Source: Littorina saxatilis
Taxonomy: Eukaryota; Mollusca; Gastropoda; Littorinimorpha; Littorinidae
Length of the DNA: 64,000 nt
Direction: 5' to 3'
NCBI RefSeq assembly: GCF_037325665.1
Contig: NC_090260.1
Location: forward strand, 49,470,221-49,534,220
In this document: positions 1-10,458 of the stretch, piece by piece
How the letters are laid out: each line of letters opens with the position of its first letter
How positions within the stretch are numbered: the stretch's first letter is position 1
Program-made: the position numbers and the translations under genes
The notes under the pieces: generated by a model
What the model was told of the DNA's origin: nothing
Seen by the model: only the letters and a program-made list of their open reading frames with translations
The model's database searches: none

Positions 1-11
1 CTCGGTGCAGC

Positions 12-52
12 GCACTGATCTAAAAATAGTGGATTATTTTTTAGATCAGTGC
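12..52. repeat. Short inverted repeat (hairpin)
   Basis: Two perfect 15-bp arms (GCACTGATCTAAAAA at 12-26 and its complement at 38-52) flank an 11-nt loop. It lies inside the presumed second intron of TDP-43. It is too short to assign to an element family. Positions 60-573 hold no other recognisable feature apart from short GT runs. Confidence 0.6.
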
Positions 53-573
53 ATGCTACAGGAGACAACTCCAACTGACTAAATTTGTCGTCTGCTTTTG
101 TTTTCGATACGAGACGAAGCACTGAATTATGCCGCTGAAAAAACCCCACCTAAAGCCTGCAAAAGATCAGCATTAGATCAAACCGATCATTTTGTTTTTC
201 AACTTTTATCCAAATCATGCAGTTTGTAGTCAAAATAAGAGATCTAAAGTTGTTCATGTTGGTTTCTTTTTTGTGGTTTCTTTGAAACTAAACAAATACA
301 TTATACGCACACTGTGTTGATGTATTTACTATAATACGCGATTGTGTGTGTGTGCGCATGACTTTGGAACAATTCCATGGAATGTGTTATAAGCTGTTTG
401 GCGCAAATTCATAATGTCCTATTACACTTTCTGAAAGCGGTCAAATGTCCTATTGATGCTGAAGAACAACATCCCTGGCTACACAGTCACAAAAAAAAAG
501 TGTAGCATGCTTGTAATAATTTTCTTTGAGTGTAGGAATTCTAAGCTATGCTTCAGCGTAACCAGATACTGAC

Positions 574-749
574 CTGTACAAGCAGGAGCTCTCCAAATTG
601 GCTGAAGTAGCTCTTGAGGTCATCCTCTGTGCTCTTCCATGGCAGGCCCAGCACGATCAGGTCCGAGCACACCTTGCTTGTTGTCCTCTTCATTTTTGCT
701 GCTTGGCTGTCGCCAAAGCCATCCTCTCCTTTCCGCTTGTTTTGGTCTG
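574..749 (-). CDS. TARDBP: TDP-43 (TARDBP) coding exon 2, internal exon
   Basis: This exon encodes the nuclear localisation signal and the start of RRM1 of the RNA/DNA-binding protein TDP-43, which regulates splicing and RNA stability in the nucleus. The translation has a bipartite basic signal (KRK, then about 12 residues, then KMKR). It then runs [20 protein letters not shown], matching human RRM1 including the RNP2 core LIVLGL. It ends GELLLVQ, where human reads GEVLMVQ. The donor is CAG|GTCAGT at 574/573. The acceptor TTACAG ends at 750. The exon is 176 bp; with one base from exon 1 it gives 59 codons, so the junction phases agree. The acceptor is followed by a second CAG, so a three-base alternative (NAGNAG) is possible. 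The next exon (rest of RRM1) is not in positions 1-573 and must lie off the left edge. Assignment is by recall of the human protein. Confidence 0.93.
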
Positions 750-1347
750 CTGTAAGCCAGTCCAGTACTGATAAACTATAGGTGAGCGATCATGCTATAT
801 AAACACTATGCTACTAAGAAAACCGAGAGTTGTTTGTCAAAAATTGCAACTGGACCGATGTGCAAATTACGTTGCATTTTATTTGTCACTGTGCCAAGAT
901 ATTTAAATAATTACAATTTACATCAAACAAATTGCATCAACCTAAAGATGACCAACAGTGGTTCCTGCAACGTTCCAGATCCCAAGCTAAACTTGCGGCC
1001 ATTTATCCCAGAACAAAAGCAAGGGGATGCCAGTTAATCCAACAACCAGCAGGACTGTGAGACAGTTACCAACAGTAACACTTATTTCTACTGGACCAAC
1101 TGGTCCGACGTTCTACCTGGCCATAGAACACTTTTCCGAGGGATGATCAACTTGATTGACATAAATCTTAGGCAGCATTAAGCCTAAGGTACTGGCACTA
1201 CCAATCTTTAACAGAAAAAAACATTCCTTGACGGGCACACATACAGAACACGCACCTCACGTGAGAGACAGAAAGGCCGAAGAGTTGAGGGAAGACAAGA
1301 CAAAGAACAATTTCTCAACAATGCAAAGAAAACAATGTAATACGCAC

Positions 1348-1582
1348 TTTTCGGGAAGACTGCGATGTACTGATGATTTCCCCACAGTCCATCGGGGGGA
1401 TACAGGACACCATCGGCAAGACGAATCCCTCTGAATGCACCGGACTCGGCTTTGTACTTCAGACCACTTGCTGAAGGAAACTGCGCCGACAGTGTCGTCA
1501 ACAACAACGTTCCGTCATCTTCACTGGGGATTTCAATAGGTTCGTCGCTGACATCTTCACAAACCTGAATAAACTGGGACAT
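1348..1582 (-). CDS. TARDBP: TDP-43 (TARDBP) coding exon 1 with start codon
   Basis: The exon encodes residues 1-78, the N-terminal ubiquitin-like domain that lets TDP-43 form oligomers. It begins [20 protein letters not shown], close to human [20 protein letters not shown]. The conserved EDDGT, AQFPSASGLKY and GVLYPPDGLWGN stretches follow, and the exon ends IAVFPK. The donor is CCGAAAA|GTGCGT at 1348/1347, leaving phase 1, which fits the acceptor of the next exon across a 598-bp intron (750-1347). The start at 1582 is the conserved family start. The domain is complete and shows no stop or frameshift. The reading frame continues past the donor only by chance. Confidence 0.95.
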
Positions 1583-1820
1583 CTTTGCTAATATTCCGAA
1601 GTTGTTACAGAAAGGAAATGCACTAAACAGATGAGTTTTCGATGCGGTTCTACCGGCGTAGAAAGCGTGCTGTCAAAGATGGCGTCGGGAAAGGAAGACG
1701 CCGTGCAGCGGGAAGCGTAATGCGCGTCCTTTGCATAAATTAACGGCTGCGCATGCTCAGAGGTTGTAAAAGTGCTACACGATTGGTTGGTATGCGAATG
1801 AAATACTGAAAACAATAAAA
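1583..1820 (-). promoter_or_regulatory. Probable TDP-43 5' UTR and promoter
   Basis: The 240 bp upstream of the TDP-43 start are richer in CpG than the flanks and lack an obvious TATA box. A YY1-like AAGATGGCG lies at 1676-1684 (plus-strand reading), and an NRF1-like TGCGCATGC at 1748-1756. Both motifs are common in promoters of broadly expressed genes. The transcription start is not determined; the motif calls are by eye. Confidence 0.45.
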
Positions 1821-1963
1821 ACTATTTGAAGCACACTGAAATAATACAAGTGAATGTAATACTGTCAAATAAACAAAAAAGACTGTTTCGAAATGATGAA
1901 GATGAAACAATTCCTCGGAGTACTATTGGTATAAGTATTAAATATTCACTCAGTATGTCACCA

Positions 1964-2036
1964 GCCGAAATAGCTCAGTTGGGAGAGCGTTAGACTGAAG
2001 ATCTAAAGGTCCCTGGTTCGATCCCGGGTTTCGGCA
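1964..2036 (+). tRNA. tRNA-Phe (GAA)
   Basis: A 73-nt tRNA gene. The acceptor stem GCCGAAA pairs with TTTCGGC, with discriminator A at 2036. The D arm carries the A box TAGCTCAGTTGGGAGAGC. The anticodon loop CTGAAGA has anticodon GAA at 1997-1999, and the T arm GGTTCGATCC is the B box. There is no intron and CCA is not encoded, as expected in eukaryotes. It stands alone, about 380 bp upstream of the TDP-43 start and divergent from that gene. Unlike the SINE heads elsewhere in the window it has intact stems and no SINE body behind it. Confidence 0.96.
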
Positions 2037-2062
2037 CGGAAACCAAATCCGGCGGTTGGTAA

Positions 2063-2070
2063 TTTTTTTT
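2063..2070 (+). terminator. Pol III terminator of tRNA-Phe
   Basis: A run of eight T lies 27 bp after the tRNA, the normal form of an RNA polymerase III stop. Confidence 0.75.
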
Positions 2071-2556
2071 CTCCAGCGTACATATTTCTATCACCTCCGA
2101 GTCGAAAAGTGTTTCGCCTGTTCCATATTTTTCCAAAATGATTTGTTACCATACTGACAACTAAATGATCTAAATTTATAATAATATTATAAAATCATAC
2201 TGACAACTCAATGATCATTCATTCGCACGGCTTCATGAGGAGTGGACGTAAACTGATTCTATCAAGATAACGGTTTTGTGTGAATATTTGTTTGTCTGTT
2301 CACCTAAAAGATGTATTCAGTTTGGACCCTAGTTTGTGAATAATAAAGTTCCTCAAAGCTAATCTTGTTCTTGTTCGTGCTACATGCCTTTTTGTACACG
2401 GAGCAATACAAAAATAGTAACAAAACATATAACGCAATAATTGACCAAATAAAACAAAAATTGGGGAACAAAATTGAGCCCAAAGCAATATAAGAGGTAA
2501 AATGTGGGATTATGTGAAGTTAATTACACATTAACATGCTTCCATTTGAAACTTCT

Positions 2557-2670
2557 CGGTCTTCATCGTGGATTGACGCCCTCACAAAGTCTTATTGAAG
2601 CCCTTCCTCGCTTCGCTCCGTCGGGCTTCAATTAGCTTTGGTCGGGCGTCAATCCACGATGAAGACCGAT
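2557..2670. mobile_element. Foldback MITE-like element, family F1
   Basis: Two arms of about 49 bp (2557-2605 and 2622-2670) are near-perfect reverse complements around a short GC-rich loop. The outer arm reads TCGGTCTTCATCGTGGATTG. Parts of the same sequence recur at 42836-42925 and 58396-58470, so it is a dispersed family. The flank GTGAAGTTAATTACACATTAAC also recurs at 42836, so the element may begin before the arms. No coding capacity. Positions 2071-2556 and 2671-3000 are AT-rich and otherwise empty. Confidence 0.7.
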
Positions 2671-3021
2671 GATGTTAAAGTCAAATCTGCAAAGTATGTT
2701 TTGAATACTCGATAAATCAAAATCAATACTAATTGCAAAATTCGAAGTGCTTTGGATGTCAACAACAGATCATTATTTAATTAATTATTTTTATTTATTT
2801 ATTTAATTATTTTTTATTTAATTATTTTTTATTTTAAAGTGGTTAGGCAGTTTTAAAGGTTTGTTTTTATGTTAGTTCAGTGTTTTGTTTATCAGGAAAA
2901 AACAAAATGAATAGAGCTTGTCGCGCAAAATTTTGAGATAACGACTGAAGTTTGAGCATTGGTATGAGATTTTTTCACACAAACCCTACTGAAGAATTTG
3001 TGATATTTTATTGTGAATATG

Positions 3022-4390
3022 TTAACAAAAAAACAATCGGATGATCACAAACTGAAGAAGAGAAATAGGGAAGCAAAATAGAACATCAAACATAAAGATT
3101 TTACTGGTGAATTTGGAAAAAAAACCGTATGTATCCATTTTTGAAGCCCAATTTGAAGCATGGAACACAGTCAAACATAAATTAAAAGTGTTAAAGTGGT
3201 TACAGTGTTCAGAAATAGTGTTAAATAACAAGTTGAGATATCCCTCTTCACAAATTTTAAAAGAAATACACCTCTTGTCGCGCAAAATTTTGAACTGTGA
3301 TGCTTTTACTACCCCCACCCCCTACTCATTTTTCAGAAAAGAGTGCATATTATCTTCCAAATAGACAAGCAAGGTAGTCAGATGATCAAAACTTAAAAAC
3401 AGAAATAGGGAAGCAAAATAGAACATGCAACATACAGTGATTTAACTGGTGAATTCAGAATAAAAACCACTTTTTTTACTCATTTTATTAGCTGAATTTA
3501 AAGCTTGGAAGACAGAAATAAATAAATTAAAAGTGCAAATGTGGTTACAGTGTTCAGAAATAGTGTTAGATACCAAGTTGAGTTATCCCTCTTCATCACA
3601 GTTAAAAGAAACGCACCTCTTGTCGCGCAAAATCTTGAACTGTGATGCTTTTACTACCCCTACCCCCTACCCATTCTTCAGAAAAAAGTGCATATTATCT
3701 TCCAAATAGAAAGGCAAGGTAATCAGATGATCAAAAACTTAAGAACAGAAATAGGGAAGTAAAATAGATATTCAACATAGTGATTTAACTGTTGAATTAA
3801 AAAAACCCACTTTTTTACTCATTTTATTAGCTGAATTTAAAGCTTGGAAGACAGGGGAAAAAAATTAAAAGTGCTAATGTGGTTACAGTGTTCAGAAATA
3901 GTGTTAGATACCAAGTTGAGTTATCCCTCTTCATCACAGTTAAAAGAAACACACCTCTCGTCGCGCAAAATCTTGAACTTTGATGCTTTTACTACCCCCA
4001 CCCCCTACCCATTTTTCAGAAAAGAGTGCATATTATCTTCCAAATAGGAAAGCAAGGTAATCAGATGATCAAAAACTTAAGAAGATAAATAGGGAAGTAA
4101 AATAGATATCAAACATAGTGATATATAGTGTTGAATTCAGAAAAAAACCCACTTTTTTTTCTTAATTTTGAAGCTGAATTAGAAGTTTGGAAGACAGAAA
4201 AAATAAATTAAAAGTGCTAAAGTGGTTACAGTGTTCAGAAATAGTGTTAGATACCAAGTTGAGTTTTCGCTCTTTATCACAGTTAAAAGAAACACACCTC
4301 TTGTCGCGCACAATCTTGAACTGTGATCCTTTTACTACCCCCGCCCCCTACCCATTTGAACACAAAAGAGTGCATATTAGAAAAATAAGT
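3022..4390. repeat. Diverged tandem satellite, unit about 340 bp, four copies
   Basis: Four units start near 3037, 3379, 3723 and 4062. Each has GATGATCA plus an AAATAGGGAAG block, then AAGTGGTTACAGTGTTCAG, then a conserved TTGTCGCGCAAAAT stretch and a C-rich CTACCCCCACCCCCTAC. The copies differ by many substitutions and small indels, so the array is old. Short open frames in the units are not convincing genes: they are repeat-derived and broken differently in each copy. Positions 4391-4750 hold nothing recognisable. Confidence 0.85.
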
Positions 4391-4760
4391 AATTTTAAGC
4401 AACTGGACATTTTTAAAATACATCTTTTCTGTCAGTCCAAGGATGCTTAGTCCATTAAAAACAAACAGACTAGGATTTAGCGCACCCATTTTAAGAAAAA
4501 GTTAACATGATAATTGATATATCAGACTTTTTTATGCAATTACTACTGAAGATTCCAGACCAGGTAAAACAATCATTTTATATCCTTTGTCACATTTTTT
4601 AAATTTTGTTTATCAATCTATCTATAGCGAGTCTTGTCTCTTTGTGTCATTTAGTTATTTTCAAGAATTCTATCCTGGCAAAAAAAAATTTAAAAAAATC
4701 CCTACCTACCTACCCTATTTTGTTTACCCATGTTATTAGAAACAGACAATTTATCCAAGC

Positions 4761-4795
4761 GGAGCGCGGGCGAAGCCCGCGCGTAGCGAGGTAGT
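4761..4795 (+). other. GC-rich hairpin, possible Helitron-type 3' end
   Basis: GCGCGGGC-GAA-GCCCGCGC forms an 8-bp stem with a 3-nt loop, followed by GTAGCGAGGTAGT. It resembles the hairpins that close the Helitron-like elements at 50-56 kb, but the terminal CTAG is missing. It may be a relic of a related element. Positions 4800-5370 hold nothing else recognisable. Confidence 0.3.
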
Positions 4796-5377
4796 TTTTT
4801 TTTTCATCTCCCAGCACTGAAAATTTTTTTGCCAAGTGGTGTCTGTCTGTGAACATTGTTCTAGAATTCATCTTTTAGCACAATATTAGCGACACTGTTT
4901 GGACAATTCTATTAAAATTAGGCGTACAAACTGATTTTGTTTCGGGGAATCCTCTCAGAGGATCAGAATTTTCATATAATATCATCGGAAGCTGTTACAA
5001 CGGGAAAATGGGAAACTTTTGTCACTTTTTAACATGGAATTTCATCTTTGAGCGTTTCAAGCGGACTTTAATAAAATAGTTATTTGCGAATTAAGCAGCG
5101 GAAGACACTCACCGGTTCAACATGTGTATGGTCATTAAACCTCAAAACATTTCAGTAAGTGGTTTAGACAAACACCTCCGACATGTGAGGGTGACTGGTT
5201 TGTAGCTGAAGAGTTTTTTTCTAAAGTGTGTTCTAAATACAAATGACGTACTGGTAATGATGTAATGAGTTGTTCTAATCTTGTTCTTGGAACTCTTGCT
5301 GTTCCAAGCTTGTTCTTAGCAAGTCTTGGTGACGAGAACAAAGACTATCAATGAAATCTTTAGAAATAACCTCTGAC

Positions 5378-5445
5378 AACGACGACGATGACGACGACGA
5401 CGACGATAACAACAACAACAACAAATGACATCGACGACGACGACG

Positions 5446-5479
<34 letters not shown>

Positions 5480-5570
5480 AAACAACAACACGAGAACAAC
5501 AACAATCACGACAACGAACATGACAACAACAACACCAACAACTACGACGACAACTACAACGACTGGGTTA
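5378..5570. repeat. Trinucleotide microsatellite (GAC/AAC)n
   Basis: About 190 bp of GAC and AAC triplets with interruptions. Both strands give open frames (poly-Thr/Asn and poly-Cys/Ser) that are products of the repeat, not genes. Confidence 0.95.
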
Positions 5571-5593
5571 TGATGACATCACCAATGATTTAA

Positions 5594-6255
5594 AGGCCGT
5601 TAAAAAATCGTTAAATCCTATTTCTTCACTGATTCTTATGAAATTTTAAAGGTAGGTTTGTTGTCCCCAACTTATTTTCACTCCATACTTTTCCAGAAGA
5701 AAAACATAATTTTGGCAGTTAAAAACCGTTAAATTTCAATTCTTCACCGATATTTATGAAATTTTGTGGGTAGGTTCGTTGTCCCCAACTGATTTTCACT
5801 CTATACTTTTCCAGAAGAAAGACATAATTTTGGCAGTTAAAAAACGTTAAATTTCAATTCTTCACCTATCTTTATGAAATTTAGTGGGTGGGTCCGTTGT
5901 CCCAAACTGAATTTTAAGACATACTTTTCCAGACAAAAAAACTTATTTTTGGCAGTTAAAAACCGTTAAATCTCAATTCTTCATCGATATTTATGAAATT
6001 TTGTGGGTAGGTTCGTTGTCCCCAACTGATTTTCACTCCATACTTTTCCAGAAGAAAAACATAATTTTGGCAGTTAAAAACCGTTACATTTAAATTTTCA
6101 CCTATCTTTATGAAATTTAGTGGGTGGGTCCGTTGTCCCAAACTGAATTTCAAGACAAACTATTCCAGTCAAAAAAACTTATTTTTGGCAGTTAAAAACC
6201 GTTAAGTCTCAATTCTACACCGATATTTATGACATTTTGTGGGTAGGTTTGTTGT
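5594..6255. repeat. Tandem satellite, unit about 118 bp, six copies
   Basis: Units begin at the GGCAGTTAAAAACCGTT motif at 5714, 5832, 5951, 6069 and 6187, with a diverged first unit at 5594. The spacing of 118-119 bp is very regular. Units carry TTCGTTGTCCCCAACTGA and CTTTTCCAGAAGAAA. Two subtypes (TCCCCAACTGATTTTCACTC and TCCCAAACTGAATTT) partly alternate, suggesting a 236-bp pair as a higher unit. Confidence 0.9.
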
Positions 6256-6558
6256 CAGATTTGACATGATGGCAGAATTGAAAGTGTGAGATATCCTGAT
6301 GTTTCACAATTTATGCTGCATAATTCAGCCCCATAGGCGCTTGAATTTTAGGTGGAGTTGGGGTTTTTTTCAGCCCAAACCAGTAACCCCCACATGGTTT
6401 TCATGTCCCTTTCTGAGAGACTTCAAGAAGTTTCAATAGACTTGACCCACAAGTCAGCAGCGAATGTGATAAACGGGTTATCTCCCCTGAAAAGCGAAGC
6501 AAGCTTCGAAGATGGCGACGATGGAAAAGAGAAGAACTGTGAGCGAACTGCGAAAGGT

Positions 6559-7111
6559 GTGTGTGGGTGTGTGTGTGTGATGTGTGTCAGTGTGTGTGTA
6601 TATGCGCGTGCTGTGTGTGATGTGTGTCAGTGTGTGTGTGTGTGTGTGTGGCTGTGCTTGCGTGAGCTTGTGTGTGTGTGTGAGAGAGAGAGAGAGCGAT
6701 AGTGAGAGTAGGGTATGGTTGTTGGTGAAAGTTGAGTTGGACGCTGGGGTTGGGCGGGTGTGTGTGTCAGAGAGGGTTGTGTGTGTGTGGGGGGGGGGGG
6801 GGTGGACTGCGTGTGTGTGTTTATTTGTGTGTGTGAGGGTTGTGTGGGGGGGGGGGTTGACTGCGTGTGTGGGTTTATTTGTGTGTGTGAGGGTTGTGTG
6901 TGTGTGTGTGTGTGTGTGACTGCGTGTGTGTGGTTATTTGTGTGTGGTGTGTGTGTGCCTTTCGCCTTGTATTGAGGAAATTAAACTGCGTTTGCGTATT
7001 ATGTGTGTGTTTGCAAGCGTCCGTGTATGTTAGGCATATCTCAGTAGGTGTGTGTATGTGCGCGTACGTGCAATGTGTGTGCGTGCGCGCGTGTGTTTGT
7101 GTATGCATGTA

Positions 7112-7169
<58 letters not shown>

Positions 7170-7589
7170 CGATAGTGAGAGTAGGGTATGGTTGTTGGTG
7201 AAAGTTGAGTTGGACGCTGGGGTTGGGCGGGTGTGTGTGTCAGAGAGGGTTGTGTGTATGTGTGTGTGTGTGGGGGGGGGCTGGACTGCGTGTGTGTGTT
7301 TATTTGTGTGTGTGAGGGTTGTGTGTGGGGGGGGGGTTGACTGCGTATGTGGGTTTATTTGTGTGTGTGAGGGTTGTGTGTGTGTGTGGGACTGCGTGTG
7401 TGTGTTTATTTGTGTGTGGTGTGTGTGTGCCTTTCGCCTTGTATTGAGGAAATTAAACTGCGTTTGCGTATTATGTGTGTGTTTGCAAGCGTGCGTGTAT
7501 GTTAGGCATATCTCAGTAGGTGTACGTGTGTGTATGTGCGCGTACGTGCAATGTGTGTGCGTGCGCGCGTGTGTTTGTGTATGTATGTA

Positions 7590-7653
<64 letters not shown>

Positions 7654-7655
7654 AT
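6559..7655. repeat. GT/G/GA-rich region containing a 473-bp tandem duplication
   Basis: Complex GT microsatellites with G and GA runs. The segment starting GCGATAGTGAGAGTAGGGTA at 6696 is repeated at 7169, so about 473 bp is duplicated head to tail, including unique islands such as CCTTTCGCCTTGTATTGAGG (near 6959 and 7432). The second copy ends in a long pure (GT)n at about 7592-7651. Long Val/Cys or Thr/His open frames here are repeat products. Confidence 0.9.
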
Positions 7656-8329
7656 AAACAAACTATCAAGAACAAAACAAAACTGAACAAACGAAATGTT
7701 TTCCCCCCAACTCTGATTATTGCTTGTTTCGGAGACGACTGTGATTTTGACTTTTTGAGTAAGCCTACACGAACACACAAGCTCAATACAGCCGGCAACA
7801 AGTTCGCCGGTCGGGGCAGTGAAATACTATTTCAAATAGATCTATTTCACTAAGAATGTCAATGGATATAGGGCAACATACTTGTTTTTTAAATCAGTGA
7901 TTGATTAGATCGTCATATTTTTGTGACACTGAGACCAAGCCATCAAAAAATTAGCAATAGGCCTTGAATCATAGTCGTGCGAGATCTGACCTTGCTGCAA
8001 ATGTACGTGTACGACTTGATTGTGTTGACGTTCAACTGGTAAGCTGGGCGATTGCAGGCTTTTATCCAGCGAAGGCAGCGATCTAGATGGTACAGATGCT
8101 TTCCCGGTTTCACAAATGGGATGAATTTCACGCCAACACAGCGTTCAGGATACCTATCATCCGTTTTACATTGTCCCCAAGCACAGCGCTTGTTAGCAGC
8201 ATTTGTGTGTGTTTGCTTCCTAAAACAAGGGAAGTAACTCCCAGAGTCTCGATATGTGGATATGGTTAATTTGACGTCATGATTAGCCTGCCGCATTAGC
8301 AAGTATGAAAACACGTCATCGATGACACA

Positions 8330-8334
<5 letters not shown>
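7656..8334. other. No recognisable gene
   Basis: Unique-looking sequence with short chance open frames only. I see no splice-flanked coding block or known repeat. Confidence 0.5.

Positions 8335-8371
<37 letters not shown>
8335..8371. repeat. (AG)n microsatellite
   Basis: About 37 bp of uninterrupted AG. The following 8372-8740 is without recognisable features. Confidence 0.95.
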
Positions 8372-8373
<2 letters not shown>

Positions 8374-8740
8374 CATGTACACACAGATGGACGACTTCGC
8401 TTGGGGTATGTACTGCCCGGCAGTACACATCTACTTAATTTTTATTGGCCTAAAGATCTTGAAACATTTGTTTTAATAGAGAAATAACAAGTACAGCCCT
8501 TAGCTGTGTCACTCGAATTTCTTTGTCAGGCTGAAACTTAGCTGTTGCGTTGAACTCATCTACACTACGCTCACGTTACTCACACAAGCATACAATTCCA
8601 CCCACAGAGGCGTTCGGGGATGGGGGTCTCGCACTCGGGCGAATCACACCACAAAATACAAAGTATAACGTACACATATTTTTGTATTGAACCAAAAAGC
8701 AAATTAAATCATGAATAAATCAATCAAGCAAAACTTCCAC

Positions 8741-9557
8741 ACAATGACACACTCACTCTCGGTTCACACTGCGCTCTGGACGTGCACACTTGGCAGCACG
8801 TATACCGTTCCGACGCCGTTTGTCTTCCTGCAAGTTCAGCACAGGCACACGATTGTCCAAGAATCACAATAATCCTCGTGAATGTCACAGTAGGCATAGT
8901 AAGCCGGGTTACGTAGAAAAGTCCAAAAGGGTGCGTTAATGGTGGTAATCAGGCATACCCACAAACACACACACACACACTGACACACACACTGACACAC
9001 ACACACATACACACACACACGGTACACTCAGCTGACACCCACACACACATACACACACACACATACACACACTCCGGTTTGGTAAGTTACCCGATAAATG
9101 TGGTTCTCAACTCACAAGACCAATTTGTCATCTTCCAGTGTGAAATTCAGATTTGCCCCAAGTACGTGCAATAAAATGTAGAAGCGAATAATGTGAAAAA
9201 TATCATCTTTTCGCGTGAACGCTGCATTGGCGAGTACACATGTAAGGGAAACAATTCCCCAATCACATCAGTAACGTGTCGTCTGCTATGCTACAAATGA
9301 CACACTCCCTCTCGGTTCACTGCGCTCTGGGCGTGCACACTTGGCAGCACGTATACCGTTCCGACGCCGTTTGTCTTCCTGCAAGTTCAGGACAGGCACA
9401 CGATTGTCCAAGAATCACAATGATCCTCGTGAATGTCACAGCAGGCATAGTAAGGTTACGTAGAAAAGTCCAAAAGGGTGCGTTAATGGTGGTAATCCGG
9501 CACACACACAAACACACACACACACACACACACTGTACTGACACACACACACACACT

Positions 9558-9602
<45 letters not shown>

Positions 9603-10010
9603 ACACACACACAGGAAGCAGTATGTAAGAAATGTTAAGTCCTTTGTACTGAAAACTTGCATTCTCCCAGTAAGGTCATATTGTACTACGTTGCAAGCCC
9701 CTGGAGCAATTTTTTGATTAGTGCTTTTGTGAACAAGAAACAATTGACAAGTGGCTCTATCCCATCTCCCCTCTTTCCCCGTCGCGATATAACCTTGAAC
9801 GGTTTAAAACGACGTTAAACACCAAATAAAGAAAGAAAGAACACACACACACACACACTCCGGTTTGGTAAGTTACCTGATAAATGTGGTTCTCAACTCA
9901 CAAGACCAATTTGTCATCTTCCAGTGTGAAATTCAGTCTGCCCCAAGTACATGCAATAAAATGTAGAAGCGATAATCTGAAAAATATCTTTTCGCGTGAA
10001 CGCTGCCACT
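8741..10010. repeat. Direct duplication of about 490 bp, second copy split by a SINE
   Basis: Copy 1 spans about 8741-9226. Copy 2 runs from about 9288 to 9621 and resumes at 9842-10010. Shared anchors are CGTATACCGTTCCGACGCCG, GTGCGTTAATGGTGGTAATC and CTCCGGTTTGGTAAGTTACC. A CA microsatellite sits at the same place in both copies (about 8964-9060 and 9500-9614) and differs in length. The SINE at 9622-9841 lies only in copy 2, so it arrived after the duplication. Positions 10011-10458 hold nothing recognisable. Confidence 0.88.
9622..9841 (+). mobile_element. SINE, 5'-truncated, with (AAAG)n tail
   Basis: The 3' part reads GTCGCGATATAACCTTGAAC, then ACGACGTTAAACACCAAATAAAG, and ends in AAAGAAAGAA. 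I recognise this ending from common mollusc SINEs. No tRNA-like promoter is present, so the 5' end is missing. It interrupts the CA tract of the second duplicate. Confidence 0.75.
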
Positions 10011-10458
10011 TTGTCATCAGTACTGTCCGATGTCTTTTACTATCCAGAGCAGGGATGAACACACTTTTTCGTCAGCAGTTTGTTATGTTTATCCGCAGAC
10101 TGCTTTCCATTACTTGTCTGTAAATTTTAGATTGACTCGTAGGGTTCTTCAGCCAGGCAAGAAGTGCTTGTTTACTGACACGTTCTCACGCACGACATGT
10201 TGTAATGCAAGTTCTAAAGATTTGTTTTTATTGCACTGATAGAGAATGTCGATAGTTGTAAACTTCTGCCATTTCCTAATGTTTATTTCATTATTTTGCA
10301 TACGGATATGGCTAATAAGTGGATAATCTGTTACGACACGAAACGGCGCGTTCTAAATCCGGGAAGGGAGGTGTGTCCTACTGCCTTAATTATTATTTTT
10401 ATTTTATCATTATAAATTTTAATTAAGAGAATTCACTTATTGTATTTCTACGAGAAAC

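Noticed and set aside
5275-5505. Minus-strand Cys/Ser-rich frame resembling a cysteine-rich peptide
   Set aside because: It is the antisense of the GAC/AAC microsatellite; the cysteines come from repeated TGT triplets.
7041-7778. 245-codon minus-strand frame rich in His and Thr
   Set aside because: It is the antisense of GT microsatellites within the 473-bp duplication and has no non-repeat coding core.
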